Of a stretch of DNA of 64,000 nucleotides, positions 27,505 through 37,311 are shown piece after piece. The DNA lies in contig NZ_NEHB01000015.1 in assembly GCF_002127655.1 (NCBI RefSeq), positions 39,615 to 103,614 on the forward strand, read 5' to 3'. The notes beneath the pieces are model-generated. The model saw nothing but the letters and a program-made list of their open reading frames with translations. It did not search any database and had not been told where the DNA came from. Made by a program: the position numbers and the translations under genes. Within the stretch, counting starts at the first letter, position 1. Each line of letters begins with the position of its first letter. Source of the DNA: Janthinobacterium sp. GW456P. Its GTDB lineage: Bacteria; Pseudomonadota; Gammaproteobacteria; Burkholderiales; Burkholderiaceae_D.

Positions 27505-27653
27505 AGCGGTCTGAGTCTGGGAGGGGGAAGGCGCGCTGGGTAAGTACGCCCGCTAGGGGCCAATTGTAGCACCGGCGTTGGCGCCTTGAGGCGCGGCAGA
27601 TGGGCCGGGCCGAACTTGTGTTATGAATACGTTTCACGCGCAAGGGAGGCGGT

Positions 27654-28232
27654 ATGGGCAAGGCAGCGATGGCAGCGATGGCGGCGCTGGTGTGGTGGGC
27701 TTGCCTGGTGGCACAGGCGGCACCAATTCGCTTGCCGGCGGGCAGGGAACCGGTGGCGCAGGGCGGCTCCGTGACGGCCGCCGCGCAGGGCGCGCTGATA
27801 CGCTACCGGGGCTGGCTGCTGGCCGTCGATGGCGCCGTATCGGAGGAGCGGCCCGACGTCTTGCTGACGTCGGCGAAGGCGGGTCAGGCGCCGCAGCTGC
27901 GAGTCGGCGCGGCGCAGCGTGTCTTGCCCGTATGGTCGGCCTTCGAGCTCGTCAAGGGCAGCGTGCGCCTGCGCATCACGGCGCTGCCGGGGCCGGATGA
28001 GGTGGCCGCGCTGCTGCTGGACTTTGGCGACGGCGATTACCGCATCGTGATTCCCGCCACGCGCATCGCCCCGCCAGCATACCCATTGCTGGCGCAGCGC
28101 TTTCCCGGCGCCGACCTGGCCTTGCTGCTGCAGGATGGCCGGAGGATCATGTTGCCGTTGGGACAAAGCCGCGCGCAAGTGTTTGGTGAGGAGCAAGCCG
28201 TGCCTTACCGTTTCACCAAAGTAAAACGCTAA
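27654..28232 (+). CDS. Hypothetical exported protein
   Basis: 192 residues. A strong AGGGAGG precedes ATG 27654. A signal peptide (about residues 1-24, ending AQAA) and no further membrane segment predict a periplasmic protein. The mature part is beta-rich (QLRVGAAQRVLPVWSAFELVKGSVRLRITALPG) and ends in basic TKVKR. No family recognised. Divergent from the M14 gene. Confidence 0.7.
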   Translation: MGKAAMAAMAALVWWACLVAQAAPIRLPAGREPVAQGGSVTAAAQGALIRYRGWLLAVDGAVSEERPDVLLTSAKAGQAPQLRVGAAQRVLPVWSAFELVKGSVRLRITALPGPDEVAALLLDFGDGDYRIVIPATRIAPPAYPLLAQRFPGADLALLLQDGRRIMLPLGQSRAQVFGEEQAVPYRFTKVKR

Positions 28233-28249
28233 GTCATTAAGCTACAGTC

Positions 28250-28278
28250 AAAAAAAAGCCACTCCCGCAGGAGTGGCT
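28250..28278 (-). terminator. Intrinsic terminator after the S46 peptidase
   Basis: AGCCACTCC/GGAGTGGCT, 9-bp stem, 4-nt loop, followed on the minus strand by eight T. It lies 50 nt downstream of the S46 stop and also closes the gap to the convergent hypothetical gene. Confidence 0.9.
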
Positions 28279-28328
28279 CAGGGAACAACCGCCCGTTGCC
28301 GGGCTTATTAGTTGTTGTTATCCGCGAA

Positions 28329-30482
28329 TTACTCGGCGCCCATTTCTTTCAGCAGGTTATCTGCGTGGTCGATGTGTTTCATGTTCCACAGCATGTAGCG
28401 CAGGTCGACCTGGATCGAGCGGGTGTTGGCCTTGTTGTAGTCCCAGTCGGAAATGATCGAGTCCAAGGTGCCATCGAATGCCAGGCCGATGAATTCGCCT
28501 TTCGCGTTCAGGGCAGCCGAACCGGAGTTGCCGCCGGTGATGTCCAGGGTGGCCAGGTAGTCGACCGGTACGGTTTTCAGCTTCGGATCGACGAATTTGC
28601 CGAAGTCCTTGGCTTTGATCGCGGCCAGTTGATTCGCCGGTGCATTGAACTCGCCCTGGCCAGTGGCTTTGGCGGCGACGCCATTGACGGTGGTGAAGGC
28701 GGTCCAGGTGGTGCCGTCGGCGCCATGGTCACGGCCGGCAACACGGCCGAACGTCACGCGCAGGGTGCTGTTGGCGTCAGGATAGACGGCTTGGCCCTTG
28801 CTCTTCATGAAGGCGATTTTTGCTTTCATGTAGTTGGCGTAGGCTTGCTGGATCTTGCCGGCCAGTTCTTCGTCTTCTGCTTCGTTTTTCAGCGAATCCG
28901 GATACATGGCGACGGCGGCCTGGATGAAGCTGTCCTTGCTGGCCTGGAATTCGGCTGGCGTGCGTTTCAGCCAGGCTGCGCGCTCGGCCTTGTCGCCCAG
29001 CTTGCTGCCGGCATACAGTTTGTCCAGGGCGGCGGCCAGGTCCGCTTGCGACATGCCATCCTTGATGCCGATGGCGGCGTCGAAGCTGGCGCGGCGCTGT
29101 GCGGCCGGTTGCGCGGCGTACTTGGTCAGGCTGTTCAGTACCAGCGCCTTGTCGACTTTTTCATCGTAGGTGCGCTCGACCGAGGTGATGCCCGCTTCCA
29201 GGCGTGGCAAGTCGCGCGACTGATAGCCGGACTTGCGTTCCGTATCGGCCTTGGTGCCTTCGTTCGACAAACGGTACAGGCTGCGTGCCGTGCTCAGCAG
29301 GCGTGGCTGCGCATAGCTGAGGAAGAAATCGCGCTTGGTGTCGGCATCGCGCTCGGCGATCAGCTTTTCCACTTGCTCGATATCACCGGCAAATTCCGCC
29401 TTGCGGGCAGGATTGGCGTTGACCCAGGTTTTCAGGGCTTCGTGTTCAGCCGTCTTGCGCGCCAGGAAGTCGCTGCCGGCGTAGGAATCGAGCATGCCTT
29501 GGCGGTTCTTGTAGTAATTGTTCACGCCGGCAACCTGACCCGCGTATTTCAGGGCAACGTCCTTGTTGTCCTTGGTTTCGCGCGCGATGATGGCCAGGGT
29601 TTCGCCTGACGCTTTCACGAAGGCCGGGTAGTTCCAGTCAAACGTGAACGCCACTTCCGATGGCAGGCGGTGACGGTTGGTGCGGCCAGGGTAGCCCAGC
29701 GCCATGACGAAATCGCCTTCCTTCAAGCCATCCTTGGCCAGCTTCAGTACGTGTTTCGGCTGGTACGGCACGTTGTCCTTGCTGAAGTCGGCAGCTTTGC
29801 CGTCTTTGCTGACGTAGGCGCGGTAGAAACCATAGTCGCCCGTGTGGCGCGGCCACATCCAGTTGTCGGTGTCGCCACCGAACTTGCCGACGCCCGCTGG
29901 TGGCGCGTGCACCAGGCGCACGTCGCGGATTTCCAGTTGCTTGATCAGGTAGAACTCGAGGCCGCCGTAGTAGCTCGACACGGTGCAGCGGAAGCCCGCT
30001 TCTTTTTCGCATTCGGCGACCAGTTTCTTCTGGTTTTTCTCGATCGCATCGATGCGCGCCTTGCCTTGCAGCTTGGCCACGTCGGCGCTGATGATCTTGT
30101 CGCTGACATTCGTCACGGCCGAGGTGACGAAGATGCGGCTGCCCGGGGCGGCCGGCAATTCCTCAGCGAAGGTCTTGGCCAGGAAACCGTTGGCCAGCAA
30201 ATCGCGCTCCTTGGTCGAATTGACCGCCACGCTGTTGTAGACGCAATGGTGGTTGGTGGCAACCAGGCCTTGCGGCGAGACGAACGACGCCGAGCAGCCG
30301 CCCAGGCTGACGATGGCGCCCATCGGGAATTCGGTCAGTTTGGTCAGGGTGGTCGGATCGAGTTTCAGTCCGGCGGCTTTCAGCTCCTTGGCTACTTGTG
30401 GCAGCTGTTGGGGCATCCACATGCCTTCGTCGGCGTGTGCGAAGTTGCTCAGGATGGCGAGCGCGATGAGAGATTTTTTCAT
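28329..30482 (-). CDS. S46 family dipeptidyl-peptidase (DPP7-like)
   Basis: 717 residues, exported (signal peptide MKKSLIALAILSNFAHA). S46 enzymes remove dipeptides from the N-terminus of oligopeptides in the periplasm. Catalytic triad regions: VATNHHC (His78/79), KFGGDTDNWMWPRHTGD (Asp) and ITGGNSGSAAL (Ser653). The P1-selecting position, Arg in acidic-specific DPP11 and Gly in DPP7, reads FDG here (Gly671), which suggests hydrophobic P1 preference. That assignment rests on my alignment by eye. Start at 30482; monocistronic with its own promoter and terminator. Confidence 0.93.
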   Translation of the reverse strand: MKKSLIALAILSNFAHADEGMWMPQQLPQVAKELKAAGLKLDPTTLTKLTEFPMGAIVSLGGCSASFVSPQGLVATNHHCVYNSVAVNSTKERDLLANGFLAKTFAEELPAAPGSRIFVTSAVTNVSDKIISADVAKLQGKARIDAIEKNQKKLVAECEKEAGFRCTVSSYYGGLEFYLIKQLEIRDVRLVHAPPAGVGKFGGDTDNWMWPRHTGDYGFYRAYVSKDGKAADFSKDNVPYQPKHVLKLAKDGLKEGDFVMALGYPGRTNRHRLPSEVAFTFDWNYPAFVKASGETLAIIARETKDNKDVALKYAGQVAGVNNYYKNRQGMLDSYAGSDFLARKTAEHEALKTWVNANPARKAEFAGDIEQVEKLIAERDADTKRDFFLSYAQPRLLSTARSLYRLSNEGTKADTERKSGYQSRDLPRLEAGITSVERTYDEKVDKALVLNSLTKYAAQPAAQRRASFDAAIGIKDGMSQADLAAALDKLYAGSKLGDKAERAAWLKRTPAEFQASKDSFIQAAVAMYPDSLKNEAEDEELAGKIQQAYANYMKAKIAFMKSKGQAVYPDANSTLRVTFGRVAGRDHGADGTTWTAFTTVNGVAAKATGQGEFNAPANQLAAIKAKDFGKFVDPKLKTVPVDYLATLDITGGNSGSAALNAKGEFIGLAFDGTLDSIISDWDYNKANTRSIQVDLRYMLWNMKHIDHADNLLKEMGAE

Positions 30483-30558
30483 TCGAGTTCTGTTCTTTTA
30501 CATTGTAGGGAAGTCGGAATCAGCGGAGTACCCGCTGATTGTGCAGCGGGCGACATAG

Positions 30559-30587
30559 AGTATCCGTATCGAACCCGCACTAGTCAA
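30559..30587 (-). promoter_or_regulatory. Sigma70-type promoter of the S46 peptidase
   Basis: On the minus strand TTGACT, 17-nt spacer, GATACT. It would start transcription about 70 nt before the S46 ATG. Confidence 0.65.
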
Positions 30588-30728
30588 TCACATTTTCCGG
30601 AGGGTATGTTCACACGCGGTTGTTTTAATGGCATGATTTTGGGTGGCGCAGGGGCTGGAACCGGCCGCCAGCCCGCATTTTTCCGTACGGCCGCTGTGGT
30701 ATTGTCCATACGTGTCCTAGTGACAATG

Positions 30729-30760
30729 AAAAATGGCCGGACGCTTGCGCGGCCCGGCCA
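30729..30760 (-). terminator. Intrinsic terminator after glsB-like gene
   Basis: TGGCCGG/CCGGCCA stem followed on the minus strand by TTTTTC, 28 nt after the stop of the membrane protein gene. Confidence 0.75.
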
Positions 30761-30787
30761 CTTGCTGATGCGCAGCTGTTTGACTGT

Positions 30788-31057
30788 TTAGCGTATTTTG
30801 CCGCGGCGTAAAAGATTAACGATGCCCAGCAGGATGACGGCGCCGAGGAATGAGACCAGCAGCGAAGACAGGCTGAAATTGTCGCTATTGATGGTGCCCG
30901 TGCCGAACAGGGGCGCCAGCAGCCAGCCGCCCAGGAAGGCGCCGACGATGCCGACGACGATATTGAGGAAGATGCCCTGTTGTGCATTGGTTTTCATGAC
31001 CATGCTGGCCAGCCAGCCGATGACGCCGCCAATAACGATCCAGATAATGAAATTCAT
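30788..31057 (-). CDS. GlsB/YeaQ/YmgE family stress-response membrane protein
   Basis: 89 residues, three membrane helices with Gly-rich packing: IIWIVIGGVIGWLASMVM, IFLNIVVGIVGAFLGGWLLAPLFG and SFLGAVILLGIVNLL. This is the transglycosylase-associated/YeaQ family, often under general-stress control; molecular function unknown. CGGAGGACCAC precedes the ATG at 31057. Length is typical (80-90). Confidence 0.9.
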   Translation of the reverse strand: MNFIIWIVIGGVIGWLASMVMKTNAQQGIFLNIVVGIVGAFLGGWLLAPLFGTGTINSDNFSLSSLLVSFLGAVILLGIVNLLRRGKIR

Positions 31058-31165
31058 GTGGTCCTCCGCGGTGGATAAGTGGGTGTGTCATGTCATAACA
31101 ACATCATGCCAATGGATAGTGATGCCGCACGATAGAAAAGTCCAGCGGATTCGCGTCGTGCATGC

Positions 31166-31200
31166 AAAAGCCCGCCTGGCTGCGGGCAGCGAGGCGGGCT
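31166..31200 (-). terminator. Intrinsic terminator of the b561-YceI-YceI cluster
   Basis: AGCCCGCCT/AGGCGGGCT, 9-bp stem with 14-nt loop, followed on the minus strand by TTTT. It lies 22 nt after the last YceI stop. Confidence 0.8.
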
Positions 31201-31221
31201 TGTCCTGCGGAAAGGTCGTGT

Positions 31222-31797
31222 TTAATCGGCCTTGATCGCTTCAACCTGGATGGCCAGCTTGACTTCCGGCGAGAACGCCGGCATGCCGTAGTTCAGGCCG
31301 AAGTCGCTGCGCTTGAATTCCGCCGTGGCATCGGCGCCGCACACTTCACGCTTGTAGCGCGGGTGCATGATGCACTTGAACTTGCTCACGTTCAGCTTGA
31401 CGGGCTTGGTCACGCCCAGCAAGGTCAGTTCGCCATCGACTTCCACCAGTTGCTCGCCGTTGAACTTGAGCGACGTACTTTTGTAGGTGATTTGCGGAAA
31501 TTTCTCGACGTTGAACATGTCCGCTTTTTTCGCGTGCGTATTCATGGCGTCCAGGCCGAAATCGATCGAATCGGCATCGATGACCAGGTCCAGGCTGCCC
31601 GTCTTGGCAGCGCGGTCCAGGGCGACCGTCCCCTTGGTCTTGTTGAACTTGCCGCGCCACACCGACATGCCCATGTGATCGGCTTCGAAGCTGGGGAAGG
31701 TGTGCGTCGGGTCGAGGTTGTAGTGGTCGGTAGCGGCCATGGCCGAACCCGCGCCGGCGGCTGCCAGCACGGCGATCATCAAGTGCGAGAATTTCAT
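31222..31797 (-). CDS. YceI family periplasmic protein (second copy)
   Basis: 191 residues with signal peptide (MKFSHLMIAVLAAAGAGSAMA). YceI proteins are lipocalin-like beta barrels that bind polyisoprenoids such as ubiquinone-8. Seen: YNLDPTHTFPSFEADHMGMSVWRGKFNKTKG and GELTLLGVTKPVKLNV. Two cysteines (CIMHPRYKREVC) could form a disulfide. Third gene of a cytochrome b561-YceI-YceI series, 140 nt after its paralogue, with a palindromic element between. Confidence 0.92.
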   Translation of the reverse strand: MKFSHLMIAVLAAAGAGSAMAATDHYNLDPTHTFPSFEADHMGMSVWRGKFNKTKGTVALDRAAKTGSLDLVIDADSIDFGLDAMNTHAKKADMFNVEKFPQITYKSTSLKFNGEQLVEVDGELTLLGVTKPVKLNVSKFKCIMHPRYKREVCGADATAEFKRSDFGLNYGMPAFSPEVKLAIQVEAIKAD

Positions 31798-31838
31798 GCA
31801 GATCCTATAGTTGAACAGGTTTTGGGGTTGTTTTTGGT

Positions 31839-31937
31839 AACGCCTGAAAAACGTTCAGGACAAGGCGCCTTGCCGAAGGCAGTACGAATAGTACGACGAG
31901 GCAAGAGCAACGCAGTCATGGACGTTTTCTCAGGGTT
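31839..31937 (-). repeat. Stop-codon palindromic element, family 2, copy B
   Basis: 99 nt between the two yceI genes. AACGCCTGAAAAACG at one end pairs imperfectly with CGTTTTCTCAGGGTT at the other. It shares the CCTCGTCGTAC and ATTCGTACTGCCTTCGGCA core with 23483-23579, in the same orientation relative to the preceding gene. Its end is the first base of the upstream YceI stop codon. Confidence 0.8.
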
Positions 31938-32491
31938 TACTGGGCTGCGACGTGGAATTTGATGGTGACTTCATCGGCAACCATGCTCGTGTCTTTCCAT
32001 TCGCCTTCACCGATGTTGTAGGTCAGGCGCTTGATCGGCAGGGCGCCGTCAAACGCGTATTTGCCGCCATCGGCTTTCACGGCCAGGGGGAAGGTCACGT
32101 CGGTGGTCTTGCCTTTGATGCTCAGCTTGCCGGTGACCGTCAGCTTGCCCGCGCCGGCAGCCTTGATGCTGCTCGAGACAAAGGTGGCTTTCGGGAACTG
32201 GGCCGCATTGAACCATTCTTTCTTCGCCACTTCCTTGTTGTACTCGGGGTCGCCGATATCGATGCTGGCCGTTTCGATTTCCACCGACGCTTTTGAGGCA
32301 TCCGGCGTGGCCGGGTTGTAATCGATGGCGATATTGAATTTCTTGAACTTCGCTTCCACGGGCACGTTCATTTGCTTGAACACGGCCGACACGCTGGTCT
32401 TGGCGGGATCGACTTTCAGCAAGGTGGCGGCGGTGGCGGCCACGGACAGGCCCAGCAGGGAAGCGAGGACGATGCGTTGGGTGGTTTTCAT
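31937..32491 (-). CDS. YceI family periplasmic protein (first copy)
   Basis: 184 residues with signal peptide (about residues 1-21). Lipocalin-like polyisoprenoid-binding family: LLKVDPAKTSVSAVFKQMNVPVEAKFKKF, FNAAQFPKATFVSSSI and GKLSIKGKTTDVTFPLAV. Only distantly similar to the other YceI here (different length and no Cys pair), so they are diverged paralogues. Lies between cytochrome b561 and the second YceI; a palindromic element flanks it on each side. Confidence 0.92.
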   Translation of the reverse strand: MKTTQRIVLASLLGLSVAATAATLLKVDPAKTSVSAVFKQMNVPVEAKFKKFNIAIDYNPATPDASKASVEIETASIDIGDPEYNKEVAKKEWFNAAQFPKATFVSSSIKAAGAGKLTVTGKLSIKGKTTDVTFPLAVKADGGKYAFDGALPIKRLTYNIGEGEWKDTSMVADEVTIKFHVAAQ

Positions 32492-32542
32492 CTTATTTTT
32501 TTCCTGTAGTTTCAGTGATCAAAGCAGATTAAGACGGACTTG

Positions 32543-32690
32543 GAACGTCGGACAAAACCGTAGCGAGCGGAAGTGCGGCTCGGCGCCCCCGTTGCTCCGA
32601 GTAGCGGACCTGTGCTTGGCACGGGGCCGCCGAGGCAGTGAGCATCGCAGGCCGCAAATCGCGACGCGCAGTAGGTTTGGTTCGACGTTC
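32543..32690 (-). repeat. Stop-codon palindromic element, family 1 (long form), copy A
   Basis: 148 nt between cytochrome b561 and yceI. Outer arms GAACGTCG (32543-32550) and CGACGTTC (32683-32690) pair perfectly. Inside are the family marks CGTAGCGAGCGG and GCGACGCGCAGTAGGTTT, with a long GC-rich inner hairpin (CTCGGCGCCCC / GGGGCCGCCGAG). It ends one base before the b561 stop codon. Confidence 0.85.
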
Positions 32691-33215
32691 TTAGGGCAGC
32701 ATGCGTTTCAGCACCCCGTCGCGGTCGATGAACTGGTGCTTCAGCGCCGCCAGCACATGGGCGGCCACGGCGGCGGCCATTGTCATGTTCAGAACATAAT
32801 GAATCTCTTTTAAAAGTGGCTTAAGTTCCGGGTTCGGCGCCATGATGACGGGCAGCTGGAACAGGCCCAGGTAGACGACCGGCACGCCGGCGGCCAAGGT
32901 GTACAGGTAGCCGGAGATGGGTACGGCGAAGATCAGGACGTACAGCAGCACATGCATGGCGTCGGCGGCCTTCTTTTGCCAGGCAACCATGCTGGCCGGG
33001 TGCGGTGGCGGTACATTCGCCTTGCGCCACAGCAGGCGGATGGCGGCGATGGCCAGCACGGTCACGCCCAGCCATTTGTGCCACGAGAAATATTTAAGCT
33101 TGGTGGGCGTCAGGCCGGGAATGTCCGTCATGACCAGGCCCATGACGAAGGCGCTGATGATCAGCAGGGCGGTCAGCCAGTGCAGGATGATGGCGGTGGT
33201 GGTGTAGCGTTGCAT
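32691..33215 (-). CDS. Cytochrome b561
   Basis: 174 residues, four membrane helices, di-heme quinol-linked cytochrome (CybB/YceJ type) in the inner membrane. Candidate heme ligands His12 (LHW), His46 (WHKW), His138 (IHYVLN) and His152 (AAHVL) have the same order and near-identical spacing as the four CybB ligands. Adjacent YceI genes match the common yceJ-yceI pairing, which links electron transfer with a quinone-binding protein. Start 33215. Confidence 0.92.
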   Translation of the reverse strand: MQRYTTTAIILHWLTALLIISAFVMGLVMTDIPGLTPTKLKYFSWHKWLGVTVLAIAAIRLLWRKANVPPPHPASMVAWQKKAADAMHVLLYVLIFAVPISGYLYTLAAGVPVVYLGLFQLPVIMAPNPELKPLLKEIHYVLNMTMAAAVAAHVLAALKHQFIDRDGVLKRMLP

Positions 33216-33321
33216 CGATGGCTTTCTTGAATGTAGTACGTATTAGGACTAATTCGGCCTAATATACCAAAGAAAAGCAAATTGCGCTGCGTGCTGGAGA
33301 TTCTACAAGAAAGATTGCCGT

Positions 33322-33365
33322 AAAAACCGCGGGGCGGGCAGCATTTGTGTGCTGGCCGCCCCGCG
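33322..33365 (-). terminator. Intrinsic terminator of purB
   Basis: CGCGGGGCGG/CCGCCCCGCG, a perfect 10-bp stem with 18-nt loop, followed on the minus strand by GGTTTTTA. It lies 36 nt after the purB stop. Confidence 0.88.
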
Positions 33366-33400
33366 CGAGTGGGATCGCAGGATCCCCAGGTAGAAAATGC

Positions 33401-34795
<1,395 letters not shown>

Positions 34796-35056
34796 TTAAA
34801 GAAACGGTTGGCGTGTGGCGCGCGGGGAGGGCAGGGCTATTGCATACAGCAACACTGACGGCGCCACAGTAAAGGGCGATTTTACCACCGCTGGCCGCTG
34901 GCCAGCCGTCCATCGGGCGCCGGCGCACCGCATTTGGGCCGAATCCGGCTCCGATGCGGCGTGCCTGCCACACCATGGAGACGGCGGGGCGCGTGCTGCC
35001 AAACACCGCGGCCGCCGATGCTATACTGCTTGCTGATCCTTTACCTTAAAGCAGCC

Positions 35057-35671
35057 ATGAAACTGATCGGTTCCCTCGCCAGCCCGTATGTCCGCAAAGC
35101 CCGTATCGTGCTGGCGGAAAAAAAGCTCGACTATGTCTTCGAGCTGGAAAACGTGTGGGTGCCGGAAACCCGCATCGCCCAGGCCAATCCCCTGGGCAAG
35201 GTGCCCTGCCTGGTGATGGAGGATGGCAGCACCTTGATCGACTCGAAAGTCATCGTCGAATACCTCGACACGCTCACGCCCGTGTGCAAGCTGCTGCCGG
35301 CCGGCGGCAATGGCCGCGAGCGGGCCGACATCAAGAACTGGGAAGCGCTGGCCGACGGCATCCTCGACGCGGGCGTGCTGGTGCGTCTGGAGCGCACGCA
35401 GCGTCCGCCCGAGCAGCAGAGCGCCGTCTGGATCGCGCGCCAGCTGGACAAAGTCACGCTGGGCCTGGCGGCGCTCGAGGCACGCCTGGGCGAGAGCGCC
35501 TATTGCGCCGGCAAGAACTACACCCTGGCTGACGTGGCCGTGGGTTGCACCCTGGGCTGGCTCAGCTTCCGCTTCCCGGAAATCGAGTGGCGCGCCGATC
35601 ACCCGGCGCTGTCGCGCCTGTTCGACAAACTGTCCGAGCGCCCATCGTTCAAGGACACCGCGCCGCAGTAA
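35057..35671 (+). CDS. Glutathione S-transferase family protein (YibF-like)
   Basis: 204 residues. Thioredoxin-like N-domain (MKLIGSLASPYVRKARIVLAEKKLDYVFE, NPLGKVPCLVMEDGSTLIDSKVIVEYLD) and an all-helical C-domain (NYTLADVAVGCTLGWLSFRFPEIEW). SPYVRK is the usual GSH-activating serine region. Similar in size and motifs to E. coli YibF. The start at 35057 has only a weak ribosome site; a TATACT at 35022 could be its -10. Substrate unknown. Confidence 0.9.
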   Translation: MKLIGSLASPYVRKARIVLAEKKLDYVFELENVWVPETRIAQANPLGKVPCLVMEDGSTLIDSKVIVEYLDTLTPVCKLLPAGGNGRERADIKNWEALADGILDAGVLVRLERTQRPPEQQSAVWIARQLDKVTLGLAALEARLGESAYCAGKNYTLADVAVGCTLGWLSFRFPEIEWRADHPALSRLFDKLSERPSFKDTAPQ

Positions 35672-35683
35672 AGGCCCGGACAT

Positions 35684-35711
35684 AAAAAAACCGGCAATTG
35701 CCGGTTTTTTT
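35684..35711. terminator. Bidirectional terminator between gst and bfr
   Basis: A complete palindrome: seven A, ACCGGCAATTGCCGGT core, seven T. It serves the GST gene on the plus strand and bfr on the minus strand. Confidence 0.92.
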
Positions 35712-35730
35712 TTGCGCCTGTCGAAGGAAA

Positions 35731-36207
35731 TTATTCTTCAACCGCCATCTGGCTTTGCAGATAATTTTGAATGCCGACTTTGGCAATCAGGTCGATCTGC
35801 GTTTCGAGCCAGTCGATATGCTCTTCCGTGTCTTCCAGGATCATCAGGAACAGGTCGCGCGAGACGTAGTCGCCCGCTTTTTCGCTGATGGCGATGCCTT
35901 CCTTGACGGTGGCGTGCGCGGCGCGTTCCAGTTTCAAATCGCATTCCAGCATTTCCGGCGTGTTCTCGCCGATCAGCAGCTTGTGCAGCGCTTGCAGGTT
36001 AGGCAGGCCGTCGAGCATCAGGATGCGGTCGATCAGCTTGTCGGCGTGCTTCATTTCGCCGATCGATTCTTCGTATTCCTTCTTGCCCAGCTTTTCCAGG
36101 CCCCAGTGCTTGTACATGCGCGCATGCAGGAAGTACTGGTTGATGGCCGACAGTTCGTTGGTGAGCTGTGCGTTGAGCATGCGGATGACTTCTTTATCGC
36201 CCTTCAT
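35731..36207 (-). CDS. bfr: Bacterioferritin
   Basis: 158 residues. Start 36207 (AAGGAATTCCC-ATG) gives [26 protein letters not shown]; the longer frame adds an unconserved 74-residue leader. Heme-binding Met52 and ferroxidase ligands Glu18, Glu51 and His54 fall at canonical positions ([11 protein letters not shown]), with further ligands in [12 protein letters not shown]. Stores iron as a 24-mer with heme. Divergent from piuC and next to bfd/tonB/feoAB. Confidence 0.97.
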   Translation of the reverse strand: MKGDKEVIRMLNAQLTNELSAINQYFLHARMYKHWGLEKLGKKEYEESIGEMKHADKLIDRILMLDGLPNLQALHKLLIGENTPEMLECDLKLERAAHATVKEGIAISEKAGDYVSRDLFLMILEDTEEHIDWLETQIDLIAKVGIQNYLQSQMAVEE

Positions 36208-36387
36208 GGGAATTCCTTTGTTCTGTGTCGCGTTCGATGATGAAACCGCAGGCTGCTGGCGTTCACGGCCGGGTGGCGCAGGGCTGCCTGGTGGCGCGCA
36301 GGTTGCCGGTTTCGCTATGCCCGCATGATAGCGCAAAATATCGGTGATTTCCGGTGCTAAACGGCATTTTTCCGTCTTTTTAACGTA

Positions 36388-36416
36388 AATATCGTGCGAA
36401 TAAAACCCATTCTCAA
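36388..36416 (-). promoter_or_regulatory. Promoter of bfr
   Basis: Minus strand TTGAGA, 17-nt spacer, GATATT, which would give a leader of about 175 nt before the bfr ATG. CCATTCTCA, half of a Fur-like site, overlaps the -35. Confidence 0.6.
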
Positions 36417-36458
36417 GTGGATTGCTCACTTGCGCCGTTTTTTATTTGTTAAGGAAAA

Positions 36459-36473
36459 TGAAGGCCATTCTCA
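36459..36473. promoter_or_regulatory. Weak candidate Fur box
   Basis: TGAAGGCCATTCTCA matches the 7-1-7 Fur consensus (TGATAATNATTATCA) at 9 of 14 informative positions. Only the right half is good. Listed because it lies between two iron genes. Confidence 0.3.
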
Positions 36474-36566
36474 TTCGCGTTCCTGGCGCTCTTTTTTGCT
36501 CGCCGGCACGCCTGCCTGGCCGCGCTGAACAGGCGGGAAATGTTGGTCCATTCTTGCTTTTGTGTC

Positions 36567-36595
36567 TTCTTGGCCGCTACCGGCGATGCGATAAT
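36567..36595 (+). promoter_or_regulatory. Candidate promoter of piuC
   Basis: TTCTTG, 17-nt spacer, GATAAT (36590-36595), 36 nt before the piuC ATG. The -35 is poor. Confidence 0.4.
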
Positions 36596-36630
36596 CAGGC
36601 AGGGATATTTACTGAAAAAAGGATAGCAAG

Positions 36631-37311
36631 ATGATGCTGCATATACCCGGCGTGCTGACGCCGGAACAGGTGACGCAGTTTCGCCAGCGCCTGGCGCAGA
36701 CGGACTGGGTCGATGGGCGCGCCAGCGTCGGGGCGCAAGGCGCGCAAGTCAAGCGCAACCGCCAGCTGGCCGAAGGTTCGCCGCTGGCGCTGGAGCTGGG
36801 CGAGATCGTCAGCCGCGCGCTGATGGCCAATCCCCTGTTCTTTGCCGCCGTGCTGCCGCTGCGCATCCTGCCGCCCTTCTTCAACAGCTATGCGGGCGGC
36901 GAGCACTATGGCCTGCATATCGACGGCGCCATCCGCACGCCGAAAAACGGCATGCAGTCAATGCGCGCCGACGTCTCGTCGACCGTGTTCCTGAGCGAGC
37001 CGGACGAGTACGAGGGCGGCGAGCTGGTGGTGGTCGATGCGTACGGCACGCATGAAGTGAAACTGCCGGCTGGCGACGTGATCGTGTATCCGTCGAGCAG
37101 CGTGCATCAAGTGCTGCCCGTCACCAGTGGCGAGCGCATCTGCTCTTTCCTGTGGACGCAAAGCATGGTGCGCGAGGACTGGAAGCGCAGCATGCTGTTC
37201 GAGCTCGATCAAAACATCCAGAGCGTGCGCGCAGAACACGGCGATTCGCCGGCCACCGTGGGACTGACGGGGCATTATCACAACCTGCTCAGAATGTGGG
37301 CGGAGATGTAA
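36631..37311 (+). CDS. piuC: PiuC/YbiX-type Fe(II)/2-oxoglutarate-dependent hydroxylase
   Basis: 226 residues, PKHD-type dioxygenase. Iron triad is His96-x-Asp98 (HYGLHIDG) and His159 (SSSVHQV); Arg169 in GERICSFLW would bind 2-oxoglutarate. Usually iron-repressed and genetically linked to TonB-dependent siderophore receptors (PiuA/Fiu); no receptor is adjacent here, but tonB-bfd follows. Start ATGATG at 36631 with AGGA upstream. Confidence 0.93.
   Translation: MMLHIPGVLTPEQVTQFRQRLAQTDWVDGRASVGAQGAQVKRNRQLAEGSPLALELGEIVSRALMANPLFFAAVLPLRILPPFFNSYAGGEHYGLHIDGAIRTPKNGMQSMRADVSSTVFLSEPDEYEGGELVVVDAYGTHEVKLPAGDVIVYPSSSVHQVLPVTSGERICSFLWTQSMVREDWKRSMLFELDQNIQSVRAEHGDSPATVGLTGHYHNLLRMWAEM

Larger units (their letters stand above)
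30483..30787. other. 305-nt intergenic region between S46 peptidase and GlsB genes
   Basis: Holds the S46 promoter (30559-30587) and the terminator of the upstream GlsB gene (30729-30760). I see no gene in the remainder. Confidence 0.6.
36208..36630. other. 423-nt divergent bfr/piuC regulatory region
   Basis: Contains a good bfr promoter (36388-36416), a weak Fur-like match (36459-36473), a candidate piuC promoter (36567-36595) and a CGCCTG/CAGGCG hairpin near 36508-36534. No convincing gene. Confidence 0.5.
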
